Positions 36,117 through 45,226 are shown, counted from the first letter of the stretch. The stretch: DNA of 64,000 bases from CAJQHT01 sp038123275 (GCA_038123275.1 JAYORG010000001.1:124001-188000); one strand, 5' to 3'. Notes: generated by a model from the sequence alone, not told the origin. A program made the numbers and translations.

Positions 36117-38138
36117 CTAATATTTTAATCTTAAATCCTCTAATTTTTTAATTTGATCTCTTAATTTTGCCGCTTTCTCAAAATCTAGATTAGTAGCAAA
36201 TTCAATCATTTCTTTTTTCATTTTAGTAACTTTTTTCTCAAATGTTGCAAAGCTTCCTCTTTTTAGATCGTCAGCTATTTGGTGATATTCTTCATTTTCT
36301 TGATTGTCTTTTTTAGTTCTTTTATTTTTGGAGTAAAGATTATCAAGTGGTGAGGCAAAAGATTTAATGGTGGTTTTTGGGGTTATGTTGTGTTTTTTAT
36401 TATGTGCAATTTGTATTTCGCGACGGCGATTAGTTTCCTTTAGGGCGTTATTAATAGATTTTGTGTCTTTGTCAGCATAAAGAATTACTTTAGCTTCAGA
36501 GTTTCTGGCAGCTCGACCAATTGTTTGAATTAAAGATGTTGTATTTCTAAGAAAGCCTTCTTTGTCAGCATCTAAAATTGCCATTAAGGCACATTCTGGA
36601 ATGTCTAAGCCTTCTCTAAGTAGATTAACACCAACTAAGCAATCATATGTTCCTTGTCTTAAGTCGCGAATAATTTCTATACGTTCTAATGTGTCAATGT
36701 CACTATGCATGTAAATTACTTTTAGGCCACAATCATTGAAATAATCAGTTAGATCTTCGGCCATTTTTTTAGTTAATGTAGTAACTAAAGTACGAAAACC
36801 CATCTCGTTAGTTTTTTTAATTTCTCCTAACAGATCGTCAATTTGAGTTGTGGCTGGTCTAATTTCACAAGGTGGATCAATTAGTCCTGTTGGTCTAATA
36901 ATTTGTTCAACTACTACGCCGCTAGATTTTTCTAATTCAAATTCTTTTGGAGTTGCTGAAACAAATATTGTTTGTGGTCGTAAGTTTTCCCATTCTTCAA
37001 ATTTTAAAGGTCTGTTATCGGCTGCGCTTGGTAAGCGAAATGCATGATTAATTAAGTTGGTTTTGCGGGCTTGGTCACCTTTAAACATGCCGCCAACTTG
37101 TGGTACTGAGGCATGACTTTCATCGATAAATAATAAGGCATCTTTAGGTAAATATTCAAAAAGAGTTGGAGGGGCTTCACCTGGTTTTCTGCCGGTTAGA
37201 TAGCGTGAATAATTTTCTATACCTTTGCAGCTTCCAGTTTCAAGCATCATTTCCATATCGTAATTTGTTCTTTGTTCAATACGATTAGCTTCTAATAGTT
37301 GGTTGTTATCTTCAAAATATTTAATTCTATTAATCATTTCTTCTTTAATTTTAGGAATGACATTTTTAATAGTATTAGCAGGTGTAACATAATGTGAACT
37401 TGGGTAAATTATGATTTCATCAATTGAATCATAAATTTCACCAGTTAGTGGGTCAAACTCTTTGATTTCTTCAACCTCGTCGCCAAACATGCAAATTCTC
37501 CAGGCGGATTCTTCCAAATGTGATGGGAAAATATCAATAATATCACCACGAACTTGAAATTCATTACGTGATAATGTGATATCATTTCTGCTATATTGCA
37601 ACTCAACTAGACTTGTTAGTAAGGTTTGGCGATCAACTTCATCGCCAATTTTTAGTTTTACAGTCATAGAAGAGTAAAATTCTGGTGAACCAATACCGTA
37701 AATACAAGAAATAGAGGCTATGATAACAGTATCTTTTCTCTCAAATAAAGCTCTGGTTGCAGCATGTCTTAAGCGGTCTATTTGTTCATTTATTGAGCTA
37801 TCTTTTTCAATAAATGTATCGGTTTTAGCAATATATGCTTCTGGTTGATAATAATCATAAAATGAAACAAAATAACCTATTTCATTTTCTGGAAAAAACT
37901 CTTTCATTTCGCCATAAAGCTGTGCAGCAAGGGTTTTGTTGTGAGCCATTATTAAGGTAGGGCGATTAGTTTTGGCAATAATATTGGCCATGGTAAATGT
38001 TTTTCCAGAACCTGTGACGCCAAGTAAAACTTGATCTTTTTCATTATTATTTAAGCCATCAACTAGGCGTTTTATTGCTTCTGGTTGATCTCCAGAAGGG
38101 GAGAATTTAGTGTTGAGTTTAAAGGGTTTGTTTGTCAT
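36117..38138 (-). CDS. uvrB: excinuclease ABC subunit B
   Basis: 673 residues from ATG 38138 (MTNKPFKL). The frame extends to 38192, but those 18 extra codons (beginning MRVRFPSPAP) are the antisense-free read of tRNA-Gly and are a known artefact. Walker A GVTGSGKTFTM, the beta-hairpin YYQPEAY, DESH, SATPKE, IGRAARN and a C-terminal UVR domain are all visible. It verifies damage in nucleotide excision repair. Confidence 0.97.
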   Translation of the reverse strand: MTNKPFKLNTKFSPSGDQPEAIKRLVDGLNNNEKDQVLLGVTGSGKTFTMANIIAKTNRPTLIMAHNKTLAAQLYGEMKEFFPENEIGYFVSFYDYYQPEAYIAKTDTFIEKDSSINEQIDRLRHAATRALFERKDTVIIASISCIYGIGSPEFYSSMTVKLKIGDEVDRQTLLTSLVELQYSRNDITLSRNEFQVRGDIIDIFPSHLEESAWRICMFGDEVEEIKEFDPLTGEIYDSIDEIIIYPSSHYVTPANTIKNVIPKIKEEMINRIKYFEDNNQLLEANRIEQRTNYDMEMMLETGSCKGIENYSRYLTGRKPGEAPPTLFEYLPKDALLFIDESHASVPQVGGMFKGDQARKTNLINHAFRLPSAADNRPLKFEEWENLRPQTIFVSATPKEFELEKSSGVVVEQIIRPTGLIDPPCEIRPATTQIDDLLGEIKKTNEMGFRTLVTTLTKKMAEDLTDYFNDCGLKVIYMHSDIDTLERIEIIRDLRQGTYDCLVGVNLLREGLDIPECALMAILDADKEGFLRNTTSLIQTIGRAARNSEAKVILYADKDTKSINNALKETNRRREIQIAHNKKHNITPKTTIKSFASPLDNLYSKNKRTKKDNQENEEYHQIADDLKRGSFATFEKKVTKMKKEMIEFATNLDFEKAAKLRDQIKKLEDLRLKY

Positions 38139-38162
38139 TAAATAAGAAAATGAAGTATGTTT

Positions 38163-38236
38163 TGGAGCGGGTGAAGGGAATCGAACCCTCACGACTAGCT
38201 TGGAAGGCTAGGGCTCTACCATTGAGCTACACCCGC
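38163..38236 (-). tRNA. tRNA-Gly (TCC)
   Basis: 74 bases with encoded CCA. Acceptor GCGGGTG/CACCCGC, D-arm AGCTC-AATGGTA-GAGC, anticodon stem CTAGC/GCTAG around CTTCCAA (anticodon TCC), T-arm GAGGG-TTCGATT-CCCTT. It is immediately upstream of uvrB on the same strand. Confidence 0.95.
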
Positions 38237-38418
38237 AAAAAAGACTCCTCAAAAACTAATAGCTTTTGGTGATTTTGTCATTATTAAATATGACTTAATC
38301 TTAAATAGTTATTATTAAGATTCAATTTTAATAGTCCTACTACACTCCTTATGGAGCTTAGAAGGGTAGTCTATGCTCTAATAATCTCCAGCTAACAGCC
38401 CATCCAATGATAGCCTGT

Positions 38419-38447
38419 CAGCCGAAGCTCATAAGAGCGTAGGCTGG
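38419..38447 (-). repeat. trailer hairpin fused to tRNA-Tyr CCA
   Basis: Minus strand, beginning at the tRNA CCA: CAGCC pairs with GGCTG around the core CGCTCTTATGAGC. The same core in the same position follows tRNA-Met (23320-23349), where the outer arms are CAGGC/GCCTG, a paired change. Confidence 0.7.
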
Positions 38448-38529
38448 TGGAGAGGATAGGATTCGAACCTATGTACGCTATGCGGGCAGATTTACAGTCT
38501 GCTGCCTTTAACCACTCGGCCACCTCTCC
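38445..38529 (-). tRNA. tRNA-Tyr (GTA)
   Basis: 85 bases with a long variable arm and encoded CCA. Acceptor GGAGAGG/CCTCTCC, anticodon stem GCAGA/TCTGC around CTGTAAA (anticodon GTA), T-arm CATAG... with GGTTCGAATCC. The pairing of tRNA-Gly and tRNA-Tyr is common in bacteria. Confidence 0.95.
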
Positions 38530-38609
38530 AAAATAATAAAAAAAATTACGGCTCGTTAACTGCCTAATATAAAGTAAGTAACTCTGCGATAAATCATAGA
38601 TTTATGCGC

Positions 38610-38654
38610 GTAAAACCTAAAAACAATTAATAATTGTTTTTTTAACGGTTTTAC
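38610..38654. repeat. 45-bp palindromic element, variant of the 10.4-kb element
   Basis: Outer arms GTAAAACC (38610-38617) and GGTTTTAC (38647-38654); inner arms AAACAATT/AATTGTTT followed by a T run. It has the same length and layout as 10450-10494, but the bases that differ in one arm differ in a complementary way in the other. Confidence 0.8.
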
Positions 38655-38681
38655 CTCGGCCACCTCTTTAAAAATAATAAA
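38655..38681. repeat. partial copy of the tRNA-Tyr 5' end
   Basis: CTCGGCCACCTCT at 38655-38667 repeats bases 38515-38527 of tRNA-Tyr (offset 140), and the following A-rich bases also resemble the sequence just outside the tRNA. It abuts the palindrome at 38610-38654. Confidence 0.65.
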
Positions 38682-38779
38682 AACTTGTTTTGATTGCTTT
38701 TATAAGTTGCGATAAAAAACAAGAACGATCAATTTAGAATAAACCAATGATTAAGTCAATTACCTAATTTAACTATTCT

Positions 38780-39682
38780 TTAGCAAGTCCAACTAGAATT
38801 CTTTAATTTTTCTTGAAAGAAGTCAATAAAAGCTTTAACTCTTGGTGAAGTGTATCTTGCCTTGGGATATGTTGCGTAAAACTGCGTTTTATTTATTATG
38901 TCATATTCATTGAGTAATGTTATAATTTTGCCATTTTTTATCTCATCTTGAATATCAACCATGGATTTGATAGTAATGCCATTACCATTTAAGATTAGTT
39001 CTTTTATCATCTCGCCATTATTACATTTGATATTTCCCTTCATATCACTTATTCTAGTGATTTTACCACTTTTTTTATTTCTGAAATTCCATATATTATT
39101 TTCTCCAAAAATTATACAATTGTGATCTTTTAGATCTTCTAAATTTTTTGGCTTTTGATGTTTTGTGAGATATTCCTTTGAAGCACAGAGGACTTTTTTA
39201 TTTTCCATTAATTTTGTAACTTGTAGGGTTTCTTCTTCTGGAATTTGAATTCTAACTTGAAGATCATAGCTTTCAGTGATTATGTCAACAGGGTTTTCTG
39301 TTGCATAAATATCAAGTTTTAATTCTGGGTATTTTGCACAAAACTCTTCTAGGTGGGGAACTATGTAATATCTACTAAAATAAGGAGGAAGGGCTATTTT
39401 TAATGTGCCATTAATTTCTCGGTATGTTTGCATAAAATCGTCCAAGCTATCAACTTTTTCGATAATTGACTGACAGTAATCATAAAATATAATACCATCT
39501 CCGGTAAGATTAACACTTCTTGTCGTTCTTGCTAAAAGATTAATTTTTAGTGTTTTTTCTAGGGATATTATTCTAGAAGAAACAACAGTCTTTGATATTT
39601 TTAGAACTTGCGAGGTTTTAACAAAGCTTTTTAATTGAGCTACATGTATAAAAATAACCAAATCTTTTAAATCATATTTCAT
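38780..39682 (-). CDS. LysR-type transcriptional regulator
   Basis: 300 residues, usual family length. An N-terminal winged HTH (residues 1-60: FVKTSQVLKISKTVVSSRIISLEKTL, LLARTTRSVNLTGDG) is followed by a substrate-binding domain (GTLKIALPPYFSRYYIVPHL, VRIQIPEEE). The subgroup resembles CrgA/DsdC-like regulators by the LARTTR motif. The target is unknown; the divergent gene at 39856 is the natural candidate. LysR proteins are rare in reduced Rickettsiales. Confidence 0.9.
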   Translation of the reverse strand: MKYDLKDLVIFIHVAQLKSFVKTSQVLKISKTVVSSRIISLEKTLKINLLARTTRSVNLTGDGIIFYDYCQSIIEKVDSLDDFMQTYREINGTLKIALPPYFSRYYIVPHLEEFCAKYPELKLDIYATENPVDIITESYDLQVRIQIPEEETLQVTKLMENKKVLCASKEYLTKHQKPKNLEDLKDHNCIIFGENNIWNFRNKKSGKITRISDMKGNIKCNNGEMIKELILNGNGITIKSMVDIQDEIKNGKIITLLNEYDIINKTQFYATYPKARYTSPRVKAFIDFFQEKLKNSSWTC

Positions 39683-39855
39683 AAATATTGAATTAAGTTG
39701 ATTTACATAATTATATTATTATACCATATAATAGGATAATGAATTATATAATTTAGGATTATTAAATTAGAGATATTATCAATATAATTAGTAATTATAA
39801 AATTCAAAATAACCACATAAAATATATATTTTATTTATAATTTAATGTTTAAGAT

Positions 39856-40515
39856 ATGTTAAATGCAAATAATAAAGAACAAAACATCTCACCTTTTGCC
39901 ATTCATGACGTTAGAAGTACAATATTTTCAATATCTGGAGTTTCTAACCGTATTAGTGATGATATTAATGGTTTTTGGGAGGGAAAAAAAGAATTTTATG
40001 ATTTAATTGATGCGGTTAGTGAATATAGTGTAGTTTTAAAGGGGTTATTGGATGATTTAATTTATCTAAAATCTTCCCAATCAATTATTTTAGAAAAAAA
40101 GTGGGTTAGTCTAAATGATATAATTAATAAATCTTTAGATTTAACAAGGCCATTGTCTCTTGCATCAAAAGTTAATATTCAAACTGATATTGAGGATAAT
40201 TTACCAGAAATACATACTATTTCTTATAGGTTGATTCAAATATTAACAAATCTTATTAATTATATCATAAAATGTAACTCTATTGATTCTCATATTACAA
40301 TATATGCCAAGAAAATAGAAAATATAATCCATTTAGGTATTTTAGATTATAGTTCTGGAATGAGTATATATCAAATTAATAAAATTTTAGGAAACAATAT
40401 TATTTCTAATAAAGGAGATATGTATAAGATAATAACAATGATTGGTGGAAAAATTAATGTTAAATCTAGTCCTAGAAAGGGTTCTGATATTTCTATTAGA
40501 TTTAAAGGTTTTTAG
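39856..40515 (+). CDS. soluble histidine-kinase-like protein with degenerate ATP site
   Basis: 219 residues, no membrane or sensor domain. Residues 17-31 (IHDVRSTIFSISGVS) match the H-box of HisKA domains with a phosphorylatable His. RLIQILTNLINYIIK fits the N-box. The G1 box is DYSSGMS, lacking the first Gly of DxGxG, and no GxGLGL G2 box is seen, so ATP binding is doubtful. It may be a phosphotransfer protein or pseudokinase. No response regulator is adjacent; LysR is divergent. Confidence 0.65.
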   Translation: MLNANNKEQNISPFAIHDVRSTIFSISGVSNRISDDINGFWEGKKEFYDLIDAVSEYSVVLKGLLDDLIYLKSSQSIILEKKWVSLNDIINKSLDLTRPLSLASKVNIQTDIEDNLPEIHTISYRLIQILTNLINYIIKCNSIDSHITIYAKKIENIIHLGILDYSSGMSIYQINKILGNNIISNKGDMYKIITMIGGKINVKSSPRKGSDISIRFKGF

Positions 40516-40547
40516 TGAAAACTATCTCAAATTTCAACAGAACCTAA

Positions 40548-41678
40548 TTAAATATTAAGTTTAATTTCGGTATTGCGGTGTAAATCTACATTAAGCAATA
40601 GGCCAAAACTAATTAACATAGTGGCTGTAATAGTTCCACCATATGATATTAGGGGCAATGGAGTACCAACAACTGGTAATAGGCCCATTACCATGCCCAT
40701 ATTGATAAACATGTGTAAAAAGAAAATATTTACTACCCCAATAGCTAATAATTTTCCAAATTGATGCTTTGATCTTAATGCTACGTTAGTTCCAAAATAT
40801 ATAATTATTCCATATAAAATTATTGTAGATACACCGCCAATAAAACCTAGCTCTTCTGTTAGCATTGTAAAAATGAAGTCGGTTTGTCGTTCTGGCAAGA
40901 AATCTAATTGTCCTTGGGTTCCATTAAGATATCCTTTCCCAGTTAGACCTCCAGAGCCAATGGCAATTTTTGATTGAGTAATATTATAGCCAGCACCAGT
41001 AGGATCGCTATCTGGCTTAAGAAATGTTAGGACTCTGCTTTTTTGGTAATCATAAAGAACAAAATACCATAAAAATGGAATGGCTATTAAAGCTGAGACA
41101 CCACCAGCTATGAACTTCCAGGCTCGAACCCCAGCCATAAATAAAACACTAACTCCAGCCAATACCAAAATTATAGCAGTTCCTAAATCTGGTTGATCAA
41201 TAATTAGTAAGGCAGGAATAGCTATCAGTATTATAGGGGCAATAATATAGCGTGATTTTTGAATATTATCTGCTTCAATATTATAAAAATATTTTGCTAG
41301 AGCCATAATGGTAAAAAGTTTGGTAGTTTCTGAAGGTTGAATGGTAATGCCAAGAATTTTAAACCATCTAGTTGCCCCCATTGAATTATAGCCTTTAACA
41401 CTAACTATTATTAGTAATGTTATGCCTAAAATATAAGCTAAATAAGAGGTTTTAAACCAAAATCTAATATCTATTATAGCAATAGCTATCATTACTGGGA
41501 AAAAAATAAGAAAATAAACTATTTGCTTGATAAGCCATGGTTTAAATACCCCTCCAGCAGCAGAATAAAGCATTAATATTCCGGTAACTGATAACATGAA
41601 TATTAAAAAAATTAATACCCAATTTAAGTTTATTATTTTTTGTAATATTGATATTTTATTTTCTACTAATAGTGACAT
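40548..41678 (-). CDS. rodA: rod shape-determining glycosyltransferase RodA
   Basis: 376 residues with about ten membrane segments, SEDS family. GYNSMGATRWFKILGITIQPSE and DQPDLGTAIIL (with the catalytic Asp region), then TEELGFIGG and GLLPVVGTPLPLISYGGT are diagnostic. It polymerises glycan strands in lateral wall synthesis with a class B PBP, here not adjacent. RodA rather than FtsW is favoured by PLPLISYGGT and overall length. Confidence 0.93.
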   Translation of the reverse strand: MSLLVENKISILQKIINLNWVLIFLIFMLSVTGILMLYSAAGGVFKPWLIKQIVYFLIFFPVMIAIAIIDIRFWFKTSYLAYILGITLLIIVSVKGYNSMGATRWFKILGITIQPSETTKLFTIMALAKYFYNIEADNIQKSRYIIAPIILIAIPALLIIDQPDLGTAIILVLAGVSVLFMAGVRAWKFIAGGVSALIAIPFLWYFVLYDYQKSRVLTFLKPDSDPTGAGYNITQSKIAIGSGGLTGKGYLNGTQGQLDFLPERQTDFIFTMLTEELGFIGGVSTIILYGIIIYFGTNVALRSKHQFGKLLAIGVVNIFFLHMFINMGMVMGLLPVVGTPLPLISYGGTITATMLISFGLLLNVDLHRNTEIKLNI

Positions 41679-41959
41679 TACTGCAAGTTGTAATTGATTA
41701 GTTTTACTAACAATGTAACTTTTTTAACAGATACTAGTTAATTAAAACTGTTGGAATTAAAGGTAAAATATTGAAGTTAAAATGGCAATAAACATCTTGA
41801 TATTAATAATCAAATTATTTACAGTGTACTCTTTGATAGAACGTCTAATAAACAAAAAATATTTGTCAGTTTCACTATTACAATTTGTATCTATTAGTAG
41901 TTTTTAAGTTGCCTTTGAATATAGGGCTTTAATTTTTTAATTTCTTAAAATTATTTACT

Positions 41960-42886
41960 ATGGCATCAGACGAGAAAGCAGCAAAACAACCAGAAGAATT
42001 AGAAAAGAAGCAAGAAGTGGAAGAGCTAGATAAACCTCAAGATTTAAAAGAAGAAGATAGCAAAAAGACAGAAAAATCAAAAGATGATGCAAAAGAAGGA
42101 GATTCTGCAGGTAAATCACCAATATCTAAAAAGTCAGCTAGTTCAATAGAGCTAGAGCGTACAAAGGCAAAGCCAAAAGTAATAAAGACTCCTAAGAAAA
42201 AGGTAGAGGATACAAGAAAAAGACAAGATAAAGGTGGTGGTAAAAAACAAAAAAAGTTTAGAGTTAAAAGTTGGTATGCTAATAGATATCAATTTGTTGT
42301 AGTGCAGAGAAATATTTTATTAATTTTTGCCCTATTTTCTACAATTGCTGTTAGTTTTGGTATGATTTTCTTAAATCATGTTGTTTCTTCAAAATCTTTG
42401 GAACCATATGTTATTGAGGTTGAAGAGAAAACCGGAATTCCAACGGTGGTAGATCAATTGACAGTAGAAGAATTTACAGGTAATGAATTAATGAAAAAAT
42501 ATTTTATTAATCAATTTGTTCATGCTTCTACTGGTTACAATGCAAAAACATACCCACAAGATGCGGAAAAGGTTAGGGTTTTTTCTAATCCTTCTGTATT
42601 TGGTAGTTTCCGTTCTCGTATTAAGCCAAGAGATCTTGGAACAAATACAAAGATGGTTATTAAGATTAAGTCAATACAGCTTCCAAATGAAACTACTGCT
42701 CAAATTAGAATTTTAAAACAAACATATGTTGGAATAAGTAATGATCTTACAGAAAGCAATGAATTGGTAACCTTAAATTTCTTTTTTGATCCAGATATTA
42801 ACTTAAATATTCAAGAGAGATTATTAAATCCTTTAGGTTTTCAGGTTAAAAATTATTCACTTGTTGAAGAAATTATAAGTTATTAA
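41960..42886 (+). CDS. virB8: type IV secretion inner-membrane protein VirB8 with long charged N-terminus
   Basis: 308 residues. The first 105 are highly charged (Lys/Glu/Asp) and cytoplasmic, much longer than in Agrobacterium VirB8. One membrane segment lies at about 119-139. The periplasmic VirB8 domain ends with the family motif NPLGFQVKNYSLVEE. It is an inner-membrane scaffold of the T4SS. It overlaps virB9 by one base; virB10, virB11 and virD4 are not next to it, in line with the scattered rvh genes of Rickettsiales. Confidence 0.92.
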   Translation: MASDEKAAKQPEELEKKQEVEELDKPQDLKEEDSKKTEKSKDDAKEGDSAGKSPISKKSASSIELERTKAKPKVIKTPKKKVEDTRKRQDKGGGKKQKKFRVKSWYANRYQFVVVQRNILLIFALFSTIAVSFGMIFLNHVVSSKSLEPYVIEVEEKTGIPTVVDQLTVEEFTGNELMKKYFINQFVHASTGYNAKTYPQDAEKVRVFSNPSVFGSFRSRIKPRDLGTNTKMVIKIKSIQLPNETTAQIRILKQTYVGISNDLTESNELVTLNFFFDPDINLNIQERLLNPLGFQVKNYSLVEEIISY

Positions 42887-43770
42887 TGGTTAATATTATT
42901 AAAATAATATTATTAAAGTTTTTGCAAAGTCATCTAGTTATGATTATTTTGCTATCCAATATTGCTACGCCATTTTATGCTAAAAATTTATTAGCACAAA
43001 ACATTCCAGTTACAACTGATTCTAGAATTAAAACTTTGGTTTATAATCGTAATGAAGTTTATCAGTTGAAATTTCATTATGGTTACCAATCATTTATTGA
43101 ATTTGGAGAAGATGAGTCAATTGAAATGATCTCAATTGGTGAATCTTTTGCTTGGAGATTAACTCCTGCGGATAGGAGATTATTTATTAGGCCTTTAGAA
43201 GTTGCTGCTCATACTAATATGACAATAATTACTAATATTAGGACTTATCAATTTGATATTAGGTCTGGAGAATATAATGGCAAGGCTGATGAAGAGTTAG
43301 TTTATGTGGTGCGTTTTTTCTATCCAGACATTATGATAAAAAAACCAATTCCATCTATATTAGGGAATAAAAATCCTGGATCTATTCCTCCTCCCCCACC
43401 TCCACAGAAGAAGGGTGTAATTAGAAGTCCATCTGAGCCAGCTAGAATTAATAAAAAATTAAAAGGGTCTTTATCGCTAAATAATAGAGGTAATGAAATT
43501 AATTTTGATTATCAATTTGCAGGTGATGCTGCTGATATTACTCCTATTAAAGTTTTCGATAATGGTCAAGAAACTAGTATGCAATTTAAGAATAATAATC
43601 TAATTATTCCAACCATTAGTGCAGTAGATATTTTTGGGAATGAAGTATCAGTTAGTTATGTTATTAAAGATAATTATATTGTGATACCAACAGTTAATAC
43701 TCAATTTACTTTAAGGTTAGCTGATAGTCTACTATGTGTATTTAATAACAGAATGATTCGTAACAACTAA
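42886..43770 (+). CDS. virB9: type IV secretion outer-membrane-complex protein VirB9
   Basis: 294 residues with an N-terminal signal segment (residues about 5-32). The N-terminal domain (VYQLKFHYGYQSFIEFGEDESIEMISIG, then WRLTPADRRLFIRP) and, after a Pro-rich linker (PPPPPPQKKG), the C-terminal beta domain (NFDYQFAGDAADITPIKVFD...YVIKDNYIVIPTVNTQFTLRL) are complete. It joins VirB7 and VirB10 in the core complex. Translationally coupled to virB8. Confidence 0.93.
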   Translation: MVNIIKIILLKFLQSHLVMIILLSNIATPFYAKNLLAQNIPVTTDSRIKTLVYNRNEVYQLKFHYGYQSFIEFGEDESIEMISIGESFAWRLTPADRRLFIRPLEVAAHTNMTIITNIRTYQFDIRSGEYNGKADEELVYVVRFFYPDIMIKKPIPSILGNKNPGSIPPPPPPQKKGVIRSPSEPARINKKLKGSLSLNNRGNEINFDYQFAGDAADITPIKVFDNGQETSMQFKNNNLIIPTISAVDIFGNEVSVSYVIKDNYIVIPTVNTQFTLRLADSLLCVFNNRMIRNN

Positions 43771-43788
43771 ATTACCAACTTCTTTCCT

Positions 43789-45189
43789 ATGTCCTTTACT
43801 ATTGCCATAATCGGCAGGCCAAATGTTGGCAAATCTACTTTATTTAATAAATTAGTCGGAAAATCATTTGCTATTGTTAATGATGTTGCTGGTGTTACTC
43901 GTGATCGCAATGAGGCCATGGCTAATCTTGGCCCAATTGAGTTTAAAGTTATTGATACAGCTGGGTTAGAGAGTGATGTGGTTGATGGAGATTTAGAAAG
44001 TAGAATGATTAGCCAAACTAAAGCAGCAGTAATGGATGCTGACCTCAGTATTTTTGTGGTTGATTACAAGTCTGGAGTTACACCAGTAGATATCCATTTT
44101 GCCACTTGGGTTAAGCAAGAAAAAATCCCTGCAATATTAGTGGTTAATAAATGCGACAATAATGAAGGAGAAATTTTTGAAAAAGAATATTACCGTTTAG
44201 GCCTTGGTCAGGCAGTTGGTATTTCAGCTGAGCATAAAGCCGGATTTAATTTGCTTTACGATATGATAGAGCCTTTTTATGATAAGTATCAAAAAGATTT
44301 TGGTGCCTTAGAAGAGGATTTAATTGCCAATATTGATAAAGAGAAATTTATTCAAATTGCTGTAATAGGTAGACCAAATTCTGGTAAATCAACATTTTTA
44401 AATCAACTAATTGGTAAAGATCGTTTAATAACTGGTCCAGAGGCTGGAATAACCAGAGACTCAATAGCTATTGATTGGGAATTTAAAGATTATCAAATTC
44501 GTTTAATTGACACAGCTGGTATTAGAAAAAAGGGTAATATTACAGCAAAATTAGAGGAGCTATCCTTGCTTGATAGTTTTCGTGCTATTAGATATGCTCA
44601 AATTGTAGTTATGCTAATTGATGTTAATATTGCCTTTGATCACCAAGATTTAGCAATTGCTCAAATGGCAATTAAAGAAGGAAGGGGAATAGTATTTGCA
44701 ATTAATAAATTTGATTTAATAAAAGATAAAAAACCAGTTTTAGATGAGTTAAAATATAAGATAGAGAAATCATTGCCAAATGTAGTTGGTTCGCCATTAA
44801 TTCCAATTTCAGCTTTAACTGGAGATAATGTGGTCAAAGTTATGCAAAATGTTATTAAGGTTTATGAACAATGGACTAAATATGTTTCAACTACAAAGCT
44901 TAATGAATGGATTAGGCATGCTGAAGAGAATCACGCGCCAATTATGGTTAAAGGTAAGCCAGCTAAGCTAAAATATATTACTCAAGCTAAAAAGCGTCCA
45001 CCAACATTTGTTTTGTTCACTAACTATCCAAAGGCAATTAAAGGTGCTTATGAAAAATATTTAATTAATTCTTTAAGAAAATTCTTCAACTTAAAATTAA
45101 TTCCAATCCGCCTTTTGATAAGAAAAAGTGATAATCCTTTTAAGGATGTAAAATATAAAAAATTCTCTAAGAAGACTCATAAGAAGTAA
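43789..45189 (+). CDS. der: ribosome biogenesis GTPase Der (EngA)
   Basis: 466 residues with two tandem G domains: GRPNVGKSTLFNKLVG with DTAGLE and NKCD, then GRPNSGKSTFLNQLIG with DTAGIRKKG and NKFD. A C-terminal KH-like domain follows (PPTFVLFTNYPKAIKGAYEKYL). It acts in 50S assembly. It starts 18 bases after virB9 and ends before a strong terminator. Confidence 0.97.
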   Translation: MSFTIAIIGRPNVGKSTLFNKLVGKSFAIVNDVAGVTRDRNEAMANLGPIEFKVIDTAGLESDVVDGDLESRMISQTKAAVMDADLSIFVVDYKSGVTPVDIHFATWVKQEKIPAILVVNKCDNNEGEIFEKEYYRLGLGQAVGISAEHKAGFNLLYDMIEPFYDKYQKDFGALEEDLIANIDKEKFIQIAVIGRPNSGKSTFLNQLIGKDRLITGPEAGITRDSIAIDWEFKDYQIRLIDTAGIRKKGNITAKLEELSLLDSFRAIRYAQIVVMLIDVNIAFDHQDLAIAQMAIKEGRGIVFAINKFDLIKDKKPVLDELKYKIEKSLPNVVGSPLIPISALTGDNVVKVMQNVIKVYEQWTKYVSTTKLNEWIRHAEENHAPIMVKGKPAKLKYITQAKKRPPTFVLFTNYPKAIKGAYEKYLINSLRKFFNLKLIPIRLLIRKSDNPFKDVKYKKFSKKTHKK

Positions 45190-45192
45190 AAA

Positions 45193-45226
45193 AATAATTG
45201 TGCTCACTGAGCACAATTATTTTTTT
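45193..45226 (+). terminator. rho-independent terminator of der
   Basis: AATAATTGTGCTC and GAGCACAATTATT form a perfect 13-bp stem around ACT, followed by six or more T, directly after the der stop. Confidence 0.88.

Noticed and set aside
38139..38192. uvrB N-terminal extension beginning MRVRFPSPAP
   Set aside because: It is translation of the tRNA-Gly gene; the conserved UvrB sequence begins at the ATG at 38138.
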